Source: Aggregatibacter segnis ATCC 33393 | GTDB taxonomy: Bacteria; Pseudomonadota; Gammaproteobacteria; Enterobacterales; Pasteurellaceae | DNA length: 64,000 nucleotides | Assembly: GCF_000185305.1 (NCBI RefSeq) | Contig: NZ_GL622200.1 | Span: 159,359-223,358 of the forward strand | Direction of reading: 5' to 3' | Shown here: positions 1-9,129 of the stretch, piece after piece | Layout: the number at the start of each line of letters is the position of its first letter | Numbering within the stretch: position 1 is the stretch's first letter | Made by a program: the position numbers and the translations under genes | Notes under the pieces: generated by a model | What the model was told of the DNA's origin: nothing | What the model saw: only the letters and a program-made list of their open reading frames with translations | Database searches by the model: none

Positions 1-1788
1 GGGCGTTTTGTCTTGCCTCAGGCACAAACACAAAGTCGTATTCAATGGAATGCGATAAATGGCATGCTTTATGTGACGGAAAATGATCAAACATGGGTGT
101 TGTTACGAGGCGTATTGCGACAGAGTAGTTTGATTAATCCATCTGTTAATTTGACCGCACTTTTGGCGCAAAATCGTCTTCAAATTGAAGAAAATAAAGG
201 GCAAATGCGTGCTGCAGGTACGGCGTTATTTGCGGCTCATGCCAAAGTGAAAGCAGAACAAGAAAGCACTTTCATGAGTATTTTGGGCATTAGCCTGACC
301 TTATTGTTGTTACTATTTACGTTTCGAACCTTTCGTGTGCTTTGGTTGTTTTTGCCGATCTTAGCCGGTATGTTAAGTGGCGTGACGGCAACGGTGTACG
401 CATTTGGACAAATTCACATTTTAACCCTTGTTATCGGTACCAGCTTAATCGGTGTGCTCATTGATTTCCCGCTTCATTGGCTTTCATCTTCACTTTCTCA
501 TGTTACTTGGAACGCCGCTCAGACCATGCGGAAATTGCGTTTTACCTTTTTGATTAGTCTATTGGTGACTTTGCTCGGGTATGGCTTGTTAGGTTTTACG
601 GTACTTCCGGTATTAAAACAAACCGCACTTTTTTCTGCCGTAGCGCTGATTGCTGCGATGTTAGCGACCTTGCTCTTTTTGCCGCCACTATTTCGTCATT
701 ATCAGGCAAAACCTTTGCTTTCCCGACCTAAAGTGCGGTCGATTTTTACGCTGTTTTTACACTATAAATTCGGCATTTTGGCGAAAAGTATCGCTTTGCT
801 TTTTGTTGCGGCAGGGTTGTTTCAATCAAGTTGGCGCGATGATATTCGCGAATGGGTTGCTATGCCGCAGGGAATGCTGATGGAAGCAAAGCAAATCAGT
901 GAGTTAACGGGCATTGATTTAGGGAATCGTTATTTCTTGGTACTTGCAGAGAATGATGATGAATTACTGGAAAAAGAGACTGTCTTGACTCAGCAACTAG
1001 AGGCGCAAAATATTCCGTACCGAGCCTTATCTCAATGGCTTATGTCCACAAACCAACAGCAACAATTCATTCAGCAATTCACTGCGGCGGTCCAACCGCA
1101 AGATTATGCTGTGTTGCAAGATATAGGGATTCCGCCGGAAACTATCCAAACCGCTTTGCTGGCGTTAGGTACAGAAACGCCTTTATCCTTGTCTTCTGCC
1201 TTGCAACAACAAATCGGGCAAGCGTGGCAAACGTTATATTTGGGGTATTTATTGCCGGAGAAAGTTGCCGGTATTGTGCAGATTGTTGGTCAATCTGCCT
1301 TTCCGTTTGAAAATTTGGCCAATCAGCAAGATATCTTTTGGACGGATAAACGATCGCATTTGAATCAAGCATTTCAAGCCACCCGTGATCAGGCAGCCTG
1401 GCTTAAAGCAATGTCATTTTTGTTTGCCGGTTTATTGTTATGGCGTTTCTTTGGTGTGAAAAAGACGGTGACCATGTTATTGCCACCATTATGTGCCATT
1501 GTGTTGACGATAGCCATTTTCGGCTGGGTAGGCTGGCCAATCAGTTTATTTACGATGTTCGGCTTGTTATTAGTGTCTGCCATCGGGATTGATTATACCG
1601 CCTATATGCAAACGGCAAATGAACCTTTATACGGTAAGTACATTGCGGTATTATTGGCGGCGACCACAACGCTCATTTCCTTTGTTTTACTGGGCTTAAG
1701 CTCAACACCTGCTGTTGCCTCTTTTGGTTTAAGCGTCAGTCTTGGTGTGTTATTCAGTGTTATCATTACGTTTAAAATGTTGCGGTAA
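1..1788 (+). CDS. MMPL/RND-type exporter of the aryl-polyene cluster (5' truncated)
   Basis: The reading frame is open from base 1, so the gene starts before the window; only the last 595 residues are seen. The visible part has a block of about five hydrophobic helices (visible residues ~88-230), a soluble periplasmic-like domain (~260-460) and a second helix block (~465-595). This is the half-repeat layout of MMPL-family predicted exporters of about 770 residues. In APE clusters such a protein sits beside a DUF3261 lipoprotein and the ApeO/P/Q/R enzymes, exactly as here, and is thought to move the lipid-like product to the outer membrane. The substrate is inferred from context only. A USS lies inside the gene near 731. 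Confidence 0.85.
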   Translation, partial: GRFVLPQAQTQSRIQWNAINGMLYVTENDQTWVLLRGVLRQSSLINPSVNLTALLAQNRLQIEENKGQMRAAGTALFAAHAKVKAEQESTFMSILGISLTLLLLLFTFRTFRVLWLFLPILAGMLSGVTATVYAFGQIHILTLVIGTSLIGVLIDFPLHWLSSSLSHVTWNAAQTMRKLRFTFLISLLVTLLGYGLLGFTVLPVLKQTALFSAVALIAAMLATLLFLPPLFRHYQAKPLLSRPKVRSIFTLFLHYKFGILAKSIALLFVAAGLFQSSWRDDIREWVAMPQGMLMEAKQISELTGIDLGNRYFLVLAENDDELLEKETVLTQQLEAQNIPYRALSQWLMSTNQQQQFIQQFTAAVQPQDYAVLQDIGIPPETIQTALLALGTETPLSLSSALQQQIGQAWQTLYLGYLLPEKVAGIVQIVGQSAFPFENLANQQDIFWTDKRSHLNQAFQATRDQAAWLKAMSFLFAGLLLWRFFGVKKTVTMLLPPLCAIVLTIAIFGWVGWPISLFTMFGLLLVSAIGIDYTAYMQTANEPLYGKYIAVLLAATTTLISFVLLGLSSTPAVASFGLSVSLGVLFSVIITFKMLR

Positions 1789-1794
1789 GGAAGT

Positions 1795-2271
1795 ATGAAA
1801 TATTGTTTAATTCTCTTTTTTGCCATGTTAACGGCGTGTAGCACATTACCAACGGTAAAACAGTTGCCGGCGCATCAAGGCATTCGAGTCTTTAAAGTCG
1901 AACAAGTGACGGCTGAAAATCAATTACAGCAAGCCAGTTTGTTAACCTTACAAATGGATGCACAACAATGGCGTTGGGTGCAAACGGATCCGCTTGGTGC
2001 ACCGTTAGCGAGAGTAATTTTAACTAAACAAGGGTGGCAAAATGACGGTTTTGTTATGCCGAATCAACAGGCTCGTCAGCTCTTTTCCGCCCTTTCTACG
2101 GCGTTAAACCCGCAGCAACCTTTATTTGATTTTAGCGCTGTTCAGCCTATTTCAAACGGCGCAGATTATTTTGTTAAACAGAAAAAAGTATGGCAAATCA
2201 GACAATTGCCATCCATGATTGAAATCGATTTGTCGGATCATAGCCATTGGCGAATCGAGGAACTAAATTAA
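1795..2271 (+). CDS. DUF3261 family lipoprotein of the aryl-polyene cluster
   Basis: A 158-residue protein with a short N-terminal hydrophobic signal and a lipobox (LTAC, Cys15), so it is probably a lipidated envelope protein. The rest is a single small soluble domain with several Trp/Gln-rich strands, matching the DUF3261 family that accompanies APE biosynthesis genes. It starts 6 bp after the exporter stop and ends 7 bp before the ketosynthase, so it belongs to the same operon. Family members are assumed to help carry the polyene-lipid across the periplasm or anchor it; the sequence does not show the mechanism. Confidence 0.75.
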   Translation: MKYCLILFFAMLTACSTLPTVKQLPAHQGIRVFKVEQVTAENQLQQASLLTLQMDAQQWRWVQTDPLGAPLARVILTKQGWQNDGFVMPNQQARQLFSALSTALNPQQPLFDFSAVQPISNGADYFVKQKKVWQIRQLPSMIEIDLSDHSHWRIEELN

Positions 2272-2278
2272 GAGAAAA

Positions 2279-3502
2279 ATGACCGCACTTTATTTAAGCA
2301 AACCGGCAATCCTAAGCAGTTTAGGTGAAGGTATCGAGAGACATGTTCAATATTTACTGAATGCCGAGGATTCGCCACTAAAACTTTCCGAGCGTGCTTT
2401 TCATATTTATGGGCTAGATGGAAAACCACGCGTCTTTGGCGAAGTGAATGTTCCTTTACGTCCTTTCCCACAGAATTTACCGGAAATCCATGTGAGCCGT
2501 AACAATCAATTACTGTGGCATTGTTTGGCGCAAATAGAAGATCAGATCGTATCGGTCATTCAACGTTTTGGAAAACATCGTATTGCCGTAGTAATTGGCA
2601 CATCGACAACCGGCGTTGATGAAAATATTCCGGTGTTTAAATATGCGGCACAACATCATGACTGGTCAGGTGAATCCTTTAAACAACAGCAACAATATTT
2701 TTCTGCACCGGCTGATTTTGTCGCTTATCAATATGGTTTGGAAGGGCTAACTTACGGTATTTCTACTGCCTGTACTTCCGGTGCAAAAGCATTAATCAGC
2801 GCCGCGCGTTTATTAAATGCCGGCTTGTGTGATGCGGTGATTTGCGGTGGGGTAGATGAACTTTCACCTCTCACGATCAGCGGTTTTTCCTCTTTGTCCG
2901 TGTTGTCCGATAAACGTTCTAACCCGCTTTCGGTTAATCGTGATGGCATCAATCTTGGTGAAGGCGCCGCTGTTTTTATCATGACACGAGAAAAATCAGA
3001 GGAAAGCAACATTGCGTTGTTAGGTTACGGCGCAAGTAGCGATGCTTATCATATGTCGTCTCCGCATCCTGAAGGTGAGGGCGCGATTGCTGCGTTTCGT
3101 GCTGCACTGAACTCAGCCAAATTAGCAGCGGATGAAATCGGTTGGATTAATTTACACGGCACGGGCACAGTACATAACGACCAAATGGAAACCTTAGCGG
3201 TTCATCAGGTGTTTGGTGATAATACGCCATGCACCACGACCAAACCCTACACGGGGCATACTCTTGGTGCAGCTGGGGCTGTAGAGGCGGCGATTGTATG
3301 GGGTATTATCGATCGTACATTGAATCCAACAGGTAAGTTGCCTGCCCAATTATGGGATCATCAGACCGATGCCGCATTGCCGACAATAAATATCACCCAT
3401 GAAAAAAGTCAGTGGGCTAAGTCACAACGTATTGGGGCGAGCAGTTCTTTTGCTTTTGGTGGAAATAATACCGTATTGATTTTAGGGGAACGACATGGCT
3501 GA
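2279..3502 (+). CDS. beta-ketoacyl-ACP synthase, ApeO-like
   Basis: A 407-residue condensing enzyme of the FabB/FabF type. The nucleophile is Cys165 in STACTSG, and the two histidines follow in LHGTGT and GHTLGAAGA, with the C-terminal FGGNN loop, so the triad is complete. It would extend an acyl chain on ACP with malonyl-ACP. The order ketosynthase, dehydratase, ketoreductase, ketosynthase matches apeO-P-Q-R of E. coli-type APE clusters, where ApeO pairs with a chain-length-factor partner (ApeC). The stop overlaps the dehydratase start by 8 bp, suggesting translational coupling. A USS lies at the start codon (gaccgcactt). Assignment to ApeO rather than another KS rests on gene order. Confidence 0.85.
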   Translation: MTALYLSKPAILSSLGEGIERHVQYLLNAEDSPLKLSERAFHIYGLDGKPRVFGEVNVPLRPFPQNLPEIHVSRNNQLLWHCLAQIEDQIVSVIQRFGKHRIAVVIGTSTTGVDENIPVFKYAAQHHDWSGESFKQQQQYFSAPADFVAYQYGLEGLTYGISTACTSGAKALISAARLLNAGLCDAVICGGVDELSPLTISGFSSLSVLSDKRSNPLSVNRDGINLGEGAAVFIMTREKSEESNIALLGYGASSDAYHMSSPHPEGEGAIAAFRAALNSAKLAADEIGWINLHGTGTVHNDQMETLAVHQVFGDNTPCTTTKPYTGHTLGAAGAVEAAIVWGIIDRTLNPTGKLPAQLWDHQTDAALPTINITHEKSQWAKSQRIGASSSFAFGGNNTVLILGERHG

Positions 3503-3938
3503 TTTAACCTGTCCGATAACAGACATTGCACCTTTGGTGCCGCACAGTGGCAAAATGATTATGCTGGACAAAATTCTTGATTTTGGTACAGATTTTTTGA
3601 TTGCCGAGATGGAGGTTAGACCGGATAACCTTTTTCTTCAGGGGGAGAGGCTGCCTAGTTTTTTAGGGGCGGAAATTATGGCGCAAGGCGTTGCCGCCTG
3701 GGATGGCTGTAAATGTGCGCAACTCGGAAAACCCATCGGATTAGGGTACTGGCTGGGTTCGCGTAAATTAAGTATTCATCAGCCTTATATTGCTATGGGC
3801 AGTAAATTACGTATTCAAATTAAGCTTTCCATTGAAGATGCTTCCGGTTTTGGCGTGTTCGATTGCCAATTAATCGATGCTCACAGTCAACAGATTATCG
3901 TGGAAGGCGCGTTAAATGTCTTCAGACCGCAAGCGTAA
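3495..3938 (+). CDS. hot-dog 3-hydroxyacyl-ACP dehydratase, ApeP-like
   Basis: A 147-residue single hot-dog protein. The N-terminal LVPHSGKMIMLD segment and the central GAEIMAQGVAAWDG helix (visible Glu, then a run of small residues) are typical of ApeP/FabZ-like dehydratases, which remove water from 3-hydroxyacyl-ACP to give the trans-2-enoyl group. Without an enoyl reductase in the locus, repeated cycles would leave conjugated double bonds. It overlaps the upstream ketosynthase by 8 bp. In characterised APE systems ApeP works as a heteromer with a second dehydratase, ApeI; none is visible here, so ApeI may lie upstream of the window or be absent. Confidence 0.85.
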   Translation: MADLTCPITDIAPLVPHSGKMIMLDKILDFGTDFLIAEMEVRPDNLFLQGERLPSFLGAEIMAQGVAAWDGCKCAQLGKPIGLGYWLGSRKLSIHQPYIAMGSKLRIQIKLSIEDASGFGVFDCQLIDAHSQQIIVEGALNVFRPQA

Positions 3939-3987
3939 ATTCATCGCTAAAAACCACCGCACTTTTTATCTAATCTAAGGAATTTAT

Positions 3988-4716
3988 ATGAGTGAAACAG
4001 TTTTAATCACAGGTTCTAGCCGAGGTATTGGCAAGGCGATAGCCTTACAGTTGGCACGGTCAGGCTTTGACATTGTGGTACATTGCCGTAGTCGATTGGA
4101 AGAGGCGGAAGAGGTTGCGCAGGTTGTTCGTGAATTGGGTCAACGTGGTCGCGTATTGCAGTTTGATGTCAGTCATCGTGCGGAGGTCGCAGAAAAGCTA
4201 CTTGCCGATGTGGAAGAGAACGGCGCTTATTACGGCGTGGTATTGAATGCAGGACTCACCCGTGATAACGCATTTCCAGCCTTAACCGAAGAGGACTGGG
4301 ATCAAGTATTGCGTACGAATTTGGATGGTTTTTACAATGTATTACATCCGATTATGATGCCAATGATTCGTCGCCGAAAAGCAGGGCGTATTGTTTGTAT
4401 TACATCGGTGTCGGGCTTAATCGGCAATCGTGGTCAGGTCAATTATAGTGCTTCCAAAGCCGGGATTATCGGTGCGGCGAAGGCGCTTGCAGTGGAATTA
4501 GCAAAACGTAAAATTACGGTAAACTGTGTGGCGCCGGGATTAATTGATACGGATATTCTGGATGAAAATGTGCCTATTGATGAAATTCTAAAAGTGATTC
4601 CGGCTGGGCGAATGGGCGAGCCGGAAGAAGTGGCACATGCGGTAGATTTTCTCATGGATGAGAAAGCGGCTTACATCACCCGCCAAGTGATCGCCGTGAA
4701 TGGCGGTTTATGCTAA
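3988..4716 (+). CDS. 3-ketoacyl-ACP reductase (FabG family), ApeQ-like
   Basis: A 242-residue short-chain dehydrogenase. It shows the TGSSRGIG cofactor loop at residues ~8-15, the NAGLT motif (~88), the catalytic Ser and YSASK (Tyr-x-x-x-Lys, ~152-156), and the C-terminal VNGGLC typical of FabG. It would reduce the 3-keto group on ACP with NADPH between condensation and dehydration. It lies 49 bp after the dehydratase gene; this gap holds a USS (3951 region) and a Shine-Dalgarno (aagga) before the ATG. Because it sits between ApeP- and ApeR-like genes it is very likely the cluster's dedicated ketoreductase, not the housekeeping fabG, which is normally next to acpP. Confidence 0.88.
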   Translation: MSETVLITGSSRGIGKAIALQLARSGFDIVVHCRSRLEEAEEVAQVVRELGQRGRVLQFDVSHRAEVAEKLLADVEENGAYYGVVLNAGLTRDNAFPALTEEDWDQVLRTNLDGFYNVLHPIMMPMIRRRKAGRIVCITSVSGLIGNRGQVNYSASKAGIIGAAKALAVELAKRKITVNCVAPGLIDTDILDENVPIDEILKVIPAGRMGEPEEVAHAVDFLMDEKAAYITRQVIAVNGGLC

Positions 4717-4755
4717 CGCATCTAGAAACCATGAAGACGTCAAAGAGATAAATTA

Positions 4756-6000
4756 ATGAAACGAGTTGTGATTACGGGAATCGGCGCCGTTACTGCCTTT
4801 GGTAAGGAATGGTCGTCTGTCAAAGCGGCTTTCCAACGCAAACAAAATGCGGTACAGGCAAAAACAGAATGGGCAGAACGTTATCCTGAGTTGGGCGCTA
4901 ATCTGGGGGCCGAAATTTTCGATTATCAGCCGCCGGCACATTGGAATCGTAAACAATTACGCAGCCTCGGGCGGGTGTCACAATTTGCCGTGGAAGCCGC
5001 CGAACGCGCGTTAGCCGATGCCGGGTTATTGGATGAAAACGGTGAAATTCTGGCTTATTTAAAGGACGGCAGAATGGGCGTTGCTTGTGGTTCTTCGACA
5101 GGCTCTACCAATGATGTGCGTGATGCGGCTGAATTACTTATGACCGGTAAATCCGATGGTTTTAATGCGAATACTTATGTGCGCATGATGCCGCATACCG
5201 CCGCCGCCAATATCGGTATCTTCTTTGGTTTGACCGGACGAATTATTCCTACTTCTAGTGCGTGCTCTTCTGGTAGCCAAGGTATCGGCTACGCTTATGA
5301 GTCAATAAAATACGGTTTAATTCCCATGATGTTGGCTGGCGGTGCGGAGGAGTTTTGCCCGTCGGAAGTCTATGTGTTTGATTCTTTATATGCGGCCAGC
5401 CGCAATAATGCCAATCCGGACAAAACACCACGTCCTTATGATAAAGATCGTGATGGTTTGGTTATTGGTGAGGGTGCCGGGATTTTTGTCCTCGAGGAGC
5501 TGGAGCATGCGCTTGCCCGTAACGCTAATATTATTGCAGAAGTCGTGGGCTATGGGGCGAATAGCGATGGTGCGCATGTGACCCGTCCGCAAAAAGACAC
5601 AATGCAACGTTGCATGGAATTGGCATTAAAGGATGCTCGTTTATCTCCGGAAAATATTGGTTATGTGAATGGACATGGTACGGCAACAGAACAAGGTGAT
5701 ATTGCAGAAACGCTCGCGACAGAAGCCGTATTCGGTCACATTCCATTAAGTTCACAAAAAAGTTATTTAGGCCACACACTTGGGGCTTGTGGAGCGTTAG
5801 AATCCTGGTTCTCCATTGAAATGATGCGTGATGGCTGGTTCGCACCAACCATTAATCTAGATCATATTGATGAGCGTTGCGGCAAGTTAGATTATATTCA
5901 AGGCGATGGCCGTTATATTGACACGGATTATGTCATGAACAATAACTTTGCTTTTGGCGGTGTGAATACATCGTTAATTTTTAAACGCTGGCAGGGTTAA
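4756..6000 (+). CDS. beta-ketoacyl-ACP synthase, ApeR-like
   Basis: A 414-residue FabF-type ketosynthase. Cys170 lies in SSACSSGSQ, followed by the histidines of NGHGTATEQGD and GHTLGACGALE and a C-terminal FGGVN loop, so it should be catalytically competent. In APE clusters ApeR is the second, full-length ketosynthase, proposed to load or start chains. It is the last gene of the plus-strand operon: its stop is only 27 bp from the stop of the converging operon, with no room for a long terminator. The product is unlike the upstream ketosynthase in length and motif context, so it is not a recent duplicate. Confidence 0.85.
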   Translation: MKRVVITGIGAVTAFGKEWSSVKAAFQRKQNAVQAKTEWAERYPELGANLGAEIFDYQPPAHWNRKQLRSLGRVSQFAVEAAERALADAGLLDENGEILAYLKDGRMGVACGSSTGSTNDVRDAAELLMTGKSDGFNANTYVRMMPHTAAANIGIFFGLTGRIIPTSSACSSGSQGIGYAYESIKYGLIPMMLAGGAEEFCPSEVYVFDSLYAASRNNANPDKTPRPYDKDRDGLVIGEGAGIFVLEELEHALARNANIIAEVVGYGANSDGAHVTRPQKDTMQRCMELALKDARLSPENIGYVNGHGTATEQGDIAETLATEAVFGHIPLSSQKSYLGHTLGACGALESWFSIEMMRDGWFAPTINLDHIDERCGKLDYIQGDGRYIDTDYVMNNNFAFGGVNTSLIFKRWQG

Positions 6001-6027
6001 TGTGTAAGGTTGGGTTCTGCGCACGAC

Positions 6028-6615
6028 CTAGTAAAGTGCCGTTTGCACTAGAGATAAAAAATCCTTCTCTTTCATGTTATCCGTGCTAGGTAAAACAGCT
6101 AATTTTTTGACCGCACGTTTAGCGTCTTTCGATATCACCCAAAAACATGCGCCTTCTTGTTGCTCATTATCCGTTTCTAATACCCAACCGACGAGAGCAG
6201 ATGGTATTGTGCTCTGTTCTAAATCCAATAATGCCAGTTGTAGCGGTTGCCAAATAGTGTGTTGATTGACCGCTAAGAAGAGCGAATTTCCGTTAATTTG
6301 TAAGGTTTGCGCCAGTTGGAAGGTCGCCGCATTGTTAATGTTCGCCATAAAATCTAACGGACTTGGCAGATTTTGTGCCGTCAGTTGGTGGAACATTTTG
6401 TCGAATTTACTTGGCGAATTAAATGGAGAGCCTAAGTAAATCCCACTTTTTTCTGCTAAATAAGCCTTGAGGGGAAGAGCGCCAAGTAAGGCAAGTTGCG
6501 TAAACCGACTTAAACGACGAGCATCTACGCCGTAGGTTTTCAATTCTTGACGCAAGGACTTGTCATCTTTGTGATTGCCTCTGAAGTGATGGATTTGCTG
6601 AATATAATACGTCAT
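6028..6615 (-). CDS. ketosynthase N-terminal-like domain protein (possible chain-length partner)
   Basis: A 195-residue protein resembling the stand-alone 'beta-ketoacyl synthase N-terminal-like' family. The DARRLSRFTQLALLGAL segment (residues ~31-47) matches the early part of ketosynthases, followed by YLGSPFNSPSKFDKM and NINNAATFQLAQ, the place where a true KS has its active-site loop. No nucleophilic cysteine is present at that position, so it is unlikely to condense by itself. It overlaps the next upstream gene by 4 bp (ATGA) and ends the minus-strand operon. A role as chain-length or scaffold partner is inferred from family and context. Confidence 0.75.
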   Translation of the reverse strand: MTYYIQQIHHFRGNHKDDKSLRQELKTYGVDARRLSRFTQLALLGALPLKAYLAEKSGIYLGSPFNSPSKFDKMFHQLTAQNLPSPLDFMANINNAATFQLAQTLQINGNSLFLAVNQHTIWQPLQLALLDLEQSTIPSALVGWVLETDNEQQEGACFWVISKDAKRAVKKLAVLPSTDNMKEKDFLSLVQTALY

Positions 6616-7598
6616 TGCCCCACCTTAAGTACCCAAGCAATATTGCTGCCGCCAAAGCCTAAGAAATAATTTAAAAAATAACCGCACTTTTGCTCATTAT
6701 TTTTAAATTGCTCGAACAAAAATGCGCTTTCTAATGCACCGCTGGCGCCGAGCGTGTGCCCCATTCGTGCTTTCAGTGAAAGCTGTTGCGAGTGCGGGAA
6801 GAGGTCTTGTAAAACACGGAGCTCCATTTCATCGCTATTTCCACCAACGCCGTGTACCTTCACCCCATCAATGTGTATGGGAGATAAATTGGCGTTGTTT
6901 AAGCAGGCGTGAATCAGGTGACGTAATGCGGACTCGCTACTGTTCGTTAGGTTTTCATTGTCCGTTAGCGTGACCACGCCTAATAGTTCACAAGAGCATT
7001 GCGGATTCGGTTGAACAGATAAGGCGACACAACCGATGCCTTCGCCTAGCACAATGCCTGTTGGTTGGATTAACGGCAAATATTGTGCGTCCTGCGATAA
7101 CAAATTCATTGCTTGAAAATGCTCAAATGTCAGGCGATTAAATGTTTCAAACCCGATGACCAAGGCTTTTTCATACAGACCGTTTTGTAGCATTTTGTAA
7201 GCATATCCCATCGCTTGTGCAGAGGAGGTGCAAGAGGTTGCGAAGCTAAAGACCTCAGTTTGATAACGTCGGCGTAAATCATCGGCAATGACTGCCAGGC
7301 TGTGTTGTTCCGGCAAAGGAAGATGATTAGCTAAACGGGCCTCGCAATCGCTGATCACATAGGCTGTTGAACCAAGCAAAATGGGGATGTTTTTCAATTC
7401 GCTTTTATCCCAGCCTGCCAGTTGCAAAGTGCGGTTGATTTCTACATCAAAATAGGTATAGAGTTGTTCAAGAGAGAGCAACGCCTCATCAAACGCGTTG
7501 AAATAAGGAAAATGAAGCGGTTGCCCCAACATATGAGAGGTTCGTTGCCCAAGATGATTGGCAAATTTGGCAGAAGCTGCAGTGAGATAAACGTTCAT
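6612..7598 (-). CDS. beta-ketoacyl synthase family protein of the resorcinol/polyene cluster
   Basis: A 328-residue, compact FabB/F-like protein, about 80 residues shorter than standard ketosynthases. The triad can still be read: Cys123 in SFATSCTSSAQ, His249 in VKVHGVGG (the usual HGTGT is degenerate) and His281 in MGHTLGASGALE, plus a C-terminal FLGFGGSN loop. It may be active or act as a chain-length factor. Start and stop codons overlap both neighbours (1 bp with the ACP gene, 4 bp with the downstream KS-like gene), so the three are probably translated in a coupled way. Small paired KS-like proteins of this type also occur in flexirubin-type clusters. Confidence 0.8.
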   Translation of the reverse strand: MNVYLTAASAKFANHLGQRTSHMLGQPLHFPYFNAFDEALLSLEQLYTYFDVEINRTLQLAGWDKSELKNIPILLGSTAYVISDCEARLANHLPLPEQHSLAVIADDLRRRYQTEVFSFATSCTSSAQAMGYAYKMLQNGLYEKALVIGFETFNRLTFEHFQAMNLLSQDAQYLPLIQPTGIVLGEGIGCVALSVQPNPQCSCELLGVVTLTDNENLTNSSESALRHLIHACLNNANLSPIHIDGVKVHGVGGNSDEMELRVLQDLFPHSQQLSLKARMGHTLGASGALESAFLFEQFKNNEQKCGYFLNYFLGFGGSNIAWVLKVGQ

Positions 7599-7888
7599 CA
7601 GGCTTTTTTGTGTTGTTCACGAATAAAGGCAGCAAGATCGTGTATGTTCATCATGTGTTTGCGCACCATACGATCTCCCTGTAATCGCACGCCAAAATGT
7701 GCTTGTAATGCCACAACGACCTGCAAGGCATCTAAAGAATCCAACTGAATGCGGCTTTGTTCACCGAAGAGCCATTCATCATCGCTGATTTCCATTGGGT
7801 CAAATTCGTCTTTTTCTGTTTCTTGGATAATCAGTTTTTTGAGTTCTTGTTCTAATGCCGGGTATTCCAGCGTGAAAAGATAAGCCAT
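7598..7888 (-). CDS. acyl carrier protein (phosphopantetheine-binding)
   Basis: A 96-residue acidic protein with the ACP signature IQLDSLDALQ; Ser51 is the predicted 4'-phosphopantetheine attachment site. The DEFDPMEISDDEWLFG region before it matches the loop between helices I and II of specialised ACPs such as ApeE/ApeF. It would carry the growing chain for the ketosynthases encoded around it. The gene overlaps the ABC permease gene and the ketosynthase gene by 1 bp each. It is not the housekeeping acpP, whose protein is shorter (~78 aa) and has DSLDTVE. Confidence 0.88.
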   Translation of the reverse strand: MAYLFTLEYPALEQELKKLIIQETEKDEFDPMEISDDEWLFGEQSRIQLDSLDALQVVVALQAHFGVRLQGDRMVRKHMMNIHDLAAFIREQHKKA

Positions 7889-9129
7889 TAGAATCTCGCT
7901 TGTTTAGTTAATTGTCGTTGATAAGTTAACGTGGCAAAAAGTAACGTTATCGCACCAAAGCCACTTAATAAATAGAGCGGTTGTTGAATTTGGCTGAGGT
8001 GATATTGGTTTAACAATAAATTTTGGAAACCGCTTAATGCCCATCCCATAGAGGAAAATTGAGCAATGGTTTGCATGATTTCCGGCATCACATACACCGG
8101 CACCATAATACCGCCAATGGCCGCCATGATAATAATACCGCCACCGCCCAACACGACGGCGTGTTCGGTCGTTCTTGCCAGTACACTGATTAACAATCCG
8201 TAGCCTAGTGCGGCAAGGCTTACTGCAGCGGATAAGACAAAATAAGGCAACCAACTTCCGGAAAGCGTAAACGCAGGCATATCTAGCGTAGGCAACACAA
8301 AATAACCGAGCGCCACCATGCCGACAAATTGTAATTGGTTGATCAAAAAATAAGGAATTAGCTTGGCAATAATCAAACTCAATGCAGAAGCTCGCGCCAT
8401 ACGCAACCGAGTCAGAGTGTTGGTTTGGCGTTCCATCGCCATCACATTGGAAAGCGGGATCATAATAAAGAACATGCCAAAAATCAGCCATGCCGGGACA
8501 CTGTGTTGCACAGAATTAGGTTTAGAAACCTCTTTTCCTTGTCGATTTACATAAATTTCTTGCCACAAATCTTTCGCAAGGTAATCCTTAATTTGCGCGA
8601 ATTTGCTGTCCAGTTCTTTATTGACTTTATTTTGAATCTCTTTGATTGGCTTACGTTTATTATTTTCTAACGTAATGTGATTGTCTGCCAAATAATCGTT
8701 TAAACGCAGTTGCGAATAATGCTTTTGCAACACACCTTTCACACCCAGTAGCCAACTGCGATCTACGCTGGGATTTAACCAAAGCTGCAAGGCTTGTTCT
8801 TCTGAAAGTGCGGTCTGTTTTTCATTCGGATTTAAAATCAATAAATCAAACTTACCCGCTTGTAGCTCGGCTTGATATTGTGTTAATTCTGACCGTGGCG
8901 CTTGTTTAACGGCGAGGTTTTCTTGTTTGAGCTTGGCTAAGAAATCATCATTCAGTTGATTTTTTTCACTTAACAATACGATTTCCGAGCGATTGCTTAA
9001 CGTATTATCGTTACTCAAGGCGGCCGACATAATTAACATAAACAAAATTGGCATAATAAATAATACGGCAACACCATGCAGATCACGACTTAATAGACGC
9101 ATTTCTTTGATAATCGATGCAATTAACAT
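7888..9129 (-). CDS. ABC-2 type transporter permease
   Basis: A 413-residue ABC-2 type permease: one N-terminal helix (~22-38), a large extracytoplasmic domain (~40-220), then five helices clustered in the C-terminal half (~225-400). This is the architecture of the DrrB/YhhJ-like exporters. It overlaps the ATPase gene by 7 bp and the ACP gene by 1 bp, so transporter and biosynthesis genes are co-transcribed. In flexirubin-like loci a similar ABC pair occurs and is assumed to move the lipid-like pigment or a precursor across the inner membrane; the substrate here is inferred from context only. Confidence 0.85.
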   Translation of the reverse strand: MLIASIIKEMRLLSRDLHGVAVLFIMPILFMLIMSAALSNDNTLSNRSEIVLLSEKNQLNDDFLAKLKQENLAVKQAPRSELTQYQAELQAGKFDLLILNPNEKQTALSEEQALQLWLNPSVDRSWLLGVKGVLQKHYSQLRLNDYLADNHITLENNKRKPIKEIQNKVNKELDSKFAQIKDYLAKDLWQEIYVNRQGKEVSKPNSVQHSVPAWLIFGMFFIMIPLSNVMAMERQTNTLTRLRMARASALSLIIAKLIPYFLINQLQFVGMVALGYFVLPTLDMPAFTLSGSWLPYFVLSAAVSLAALGYGLLISVLARTTEHAVVLGGGGIIIMAAIGGIMVPVYVMPEIMQTIAQFSSMGWALSGFQNLLLNQYHLSQIQQPLYLLSGFGAITLLFATLTYQRQLTKQARF

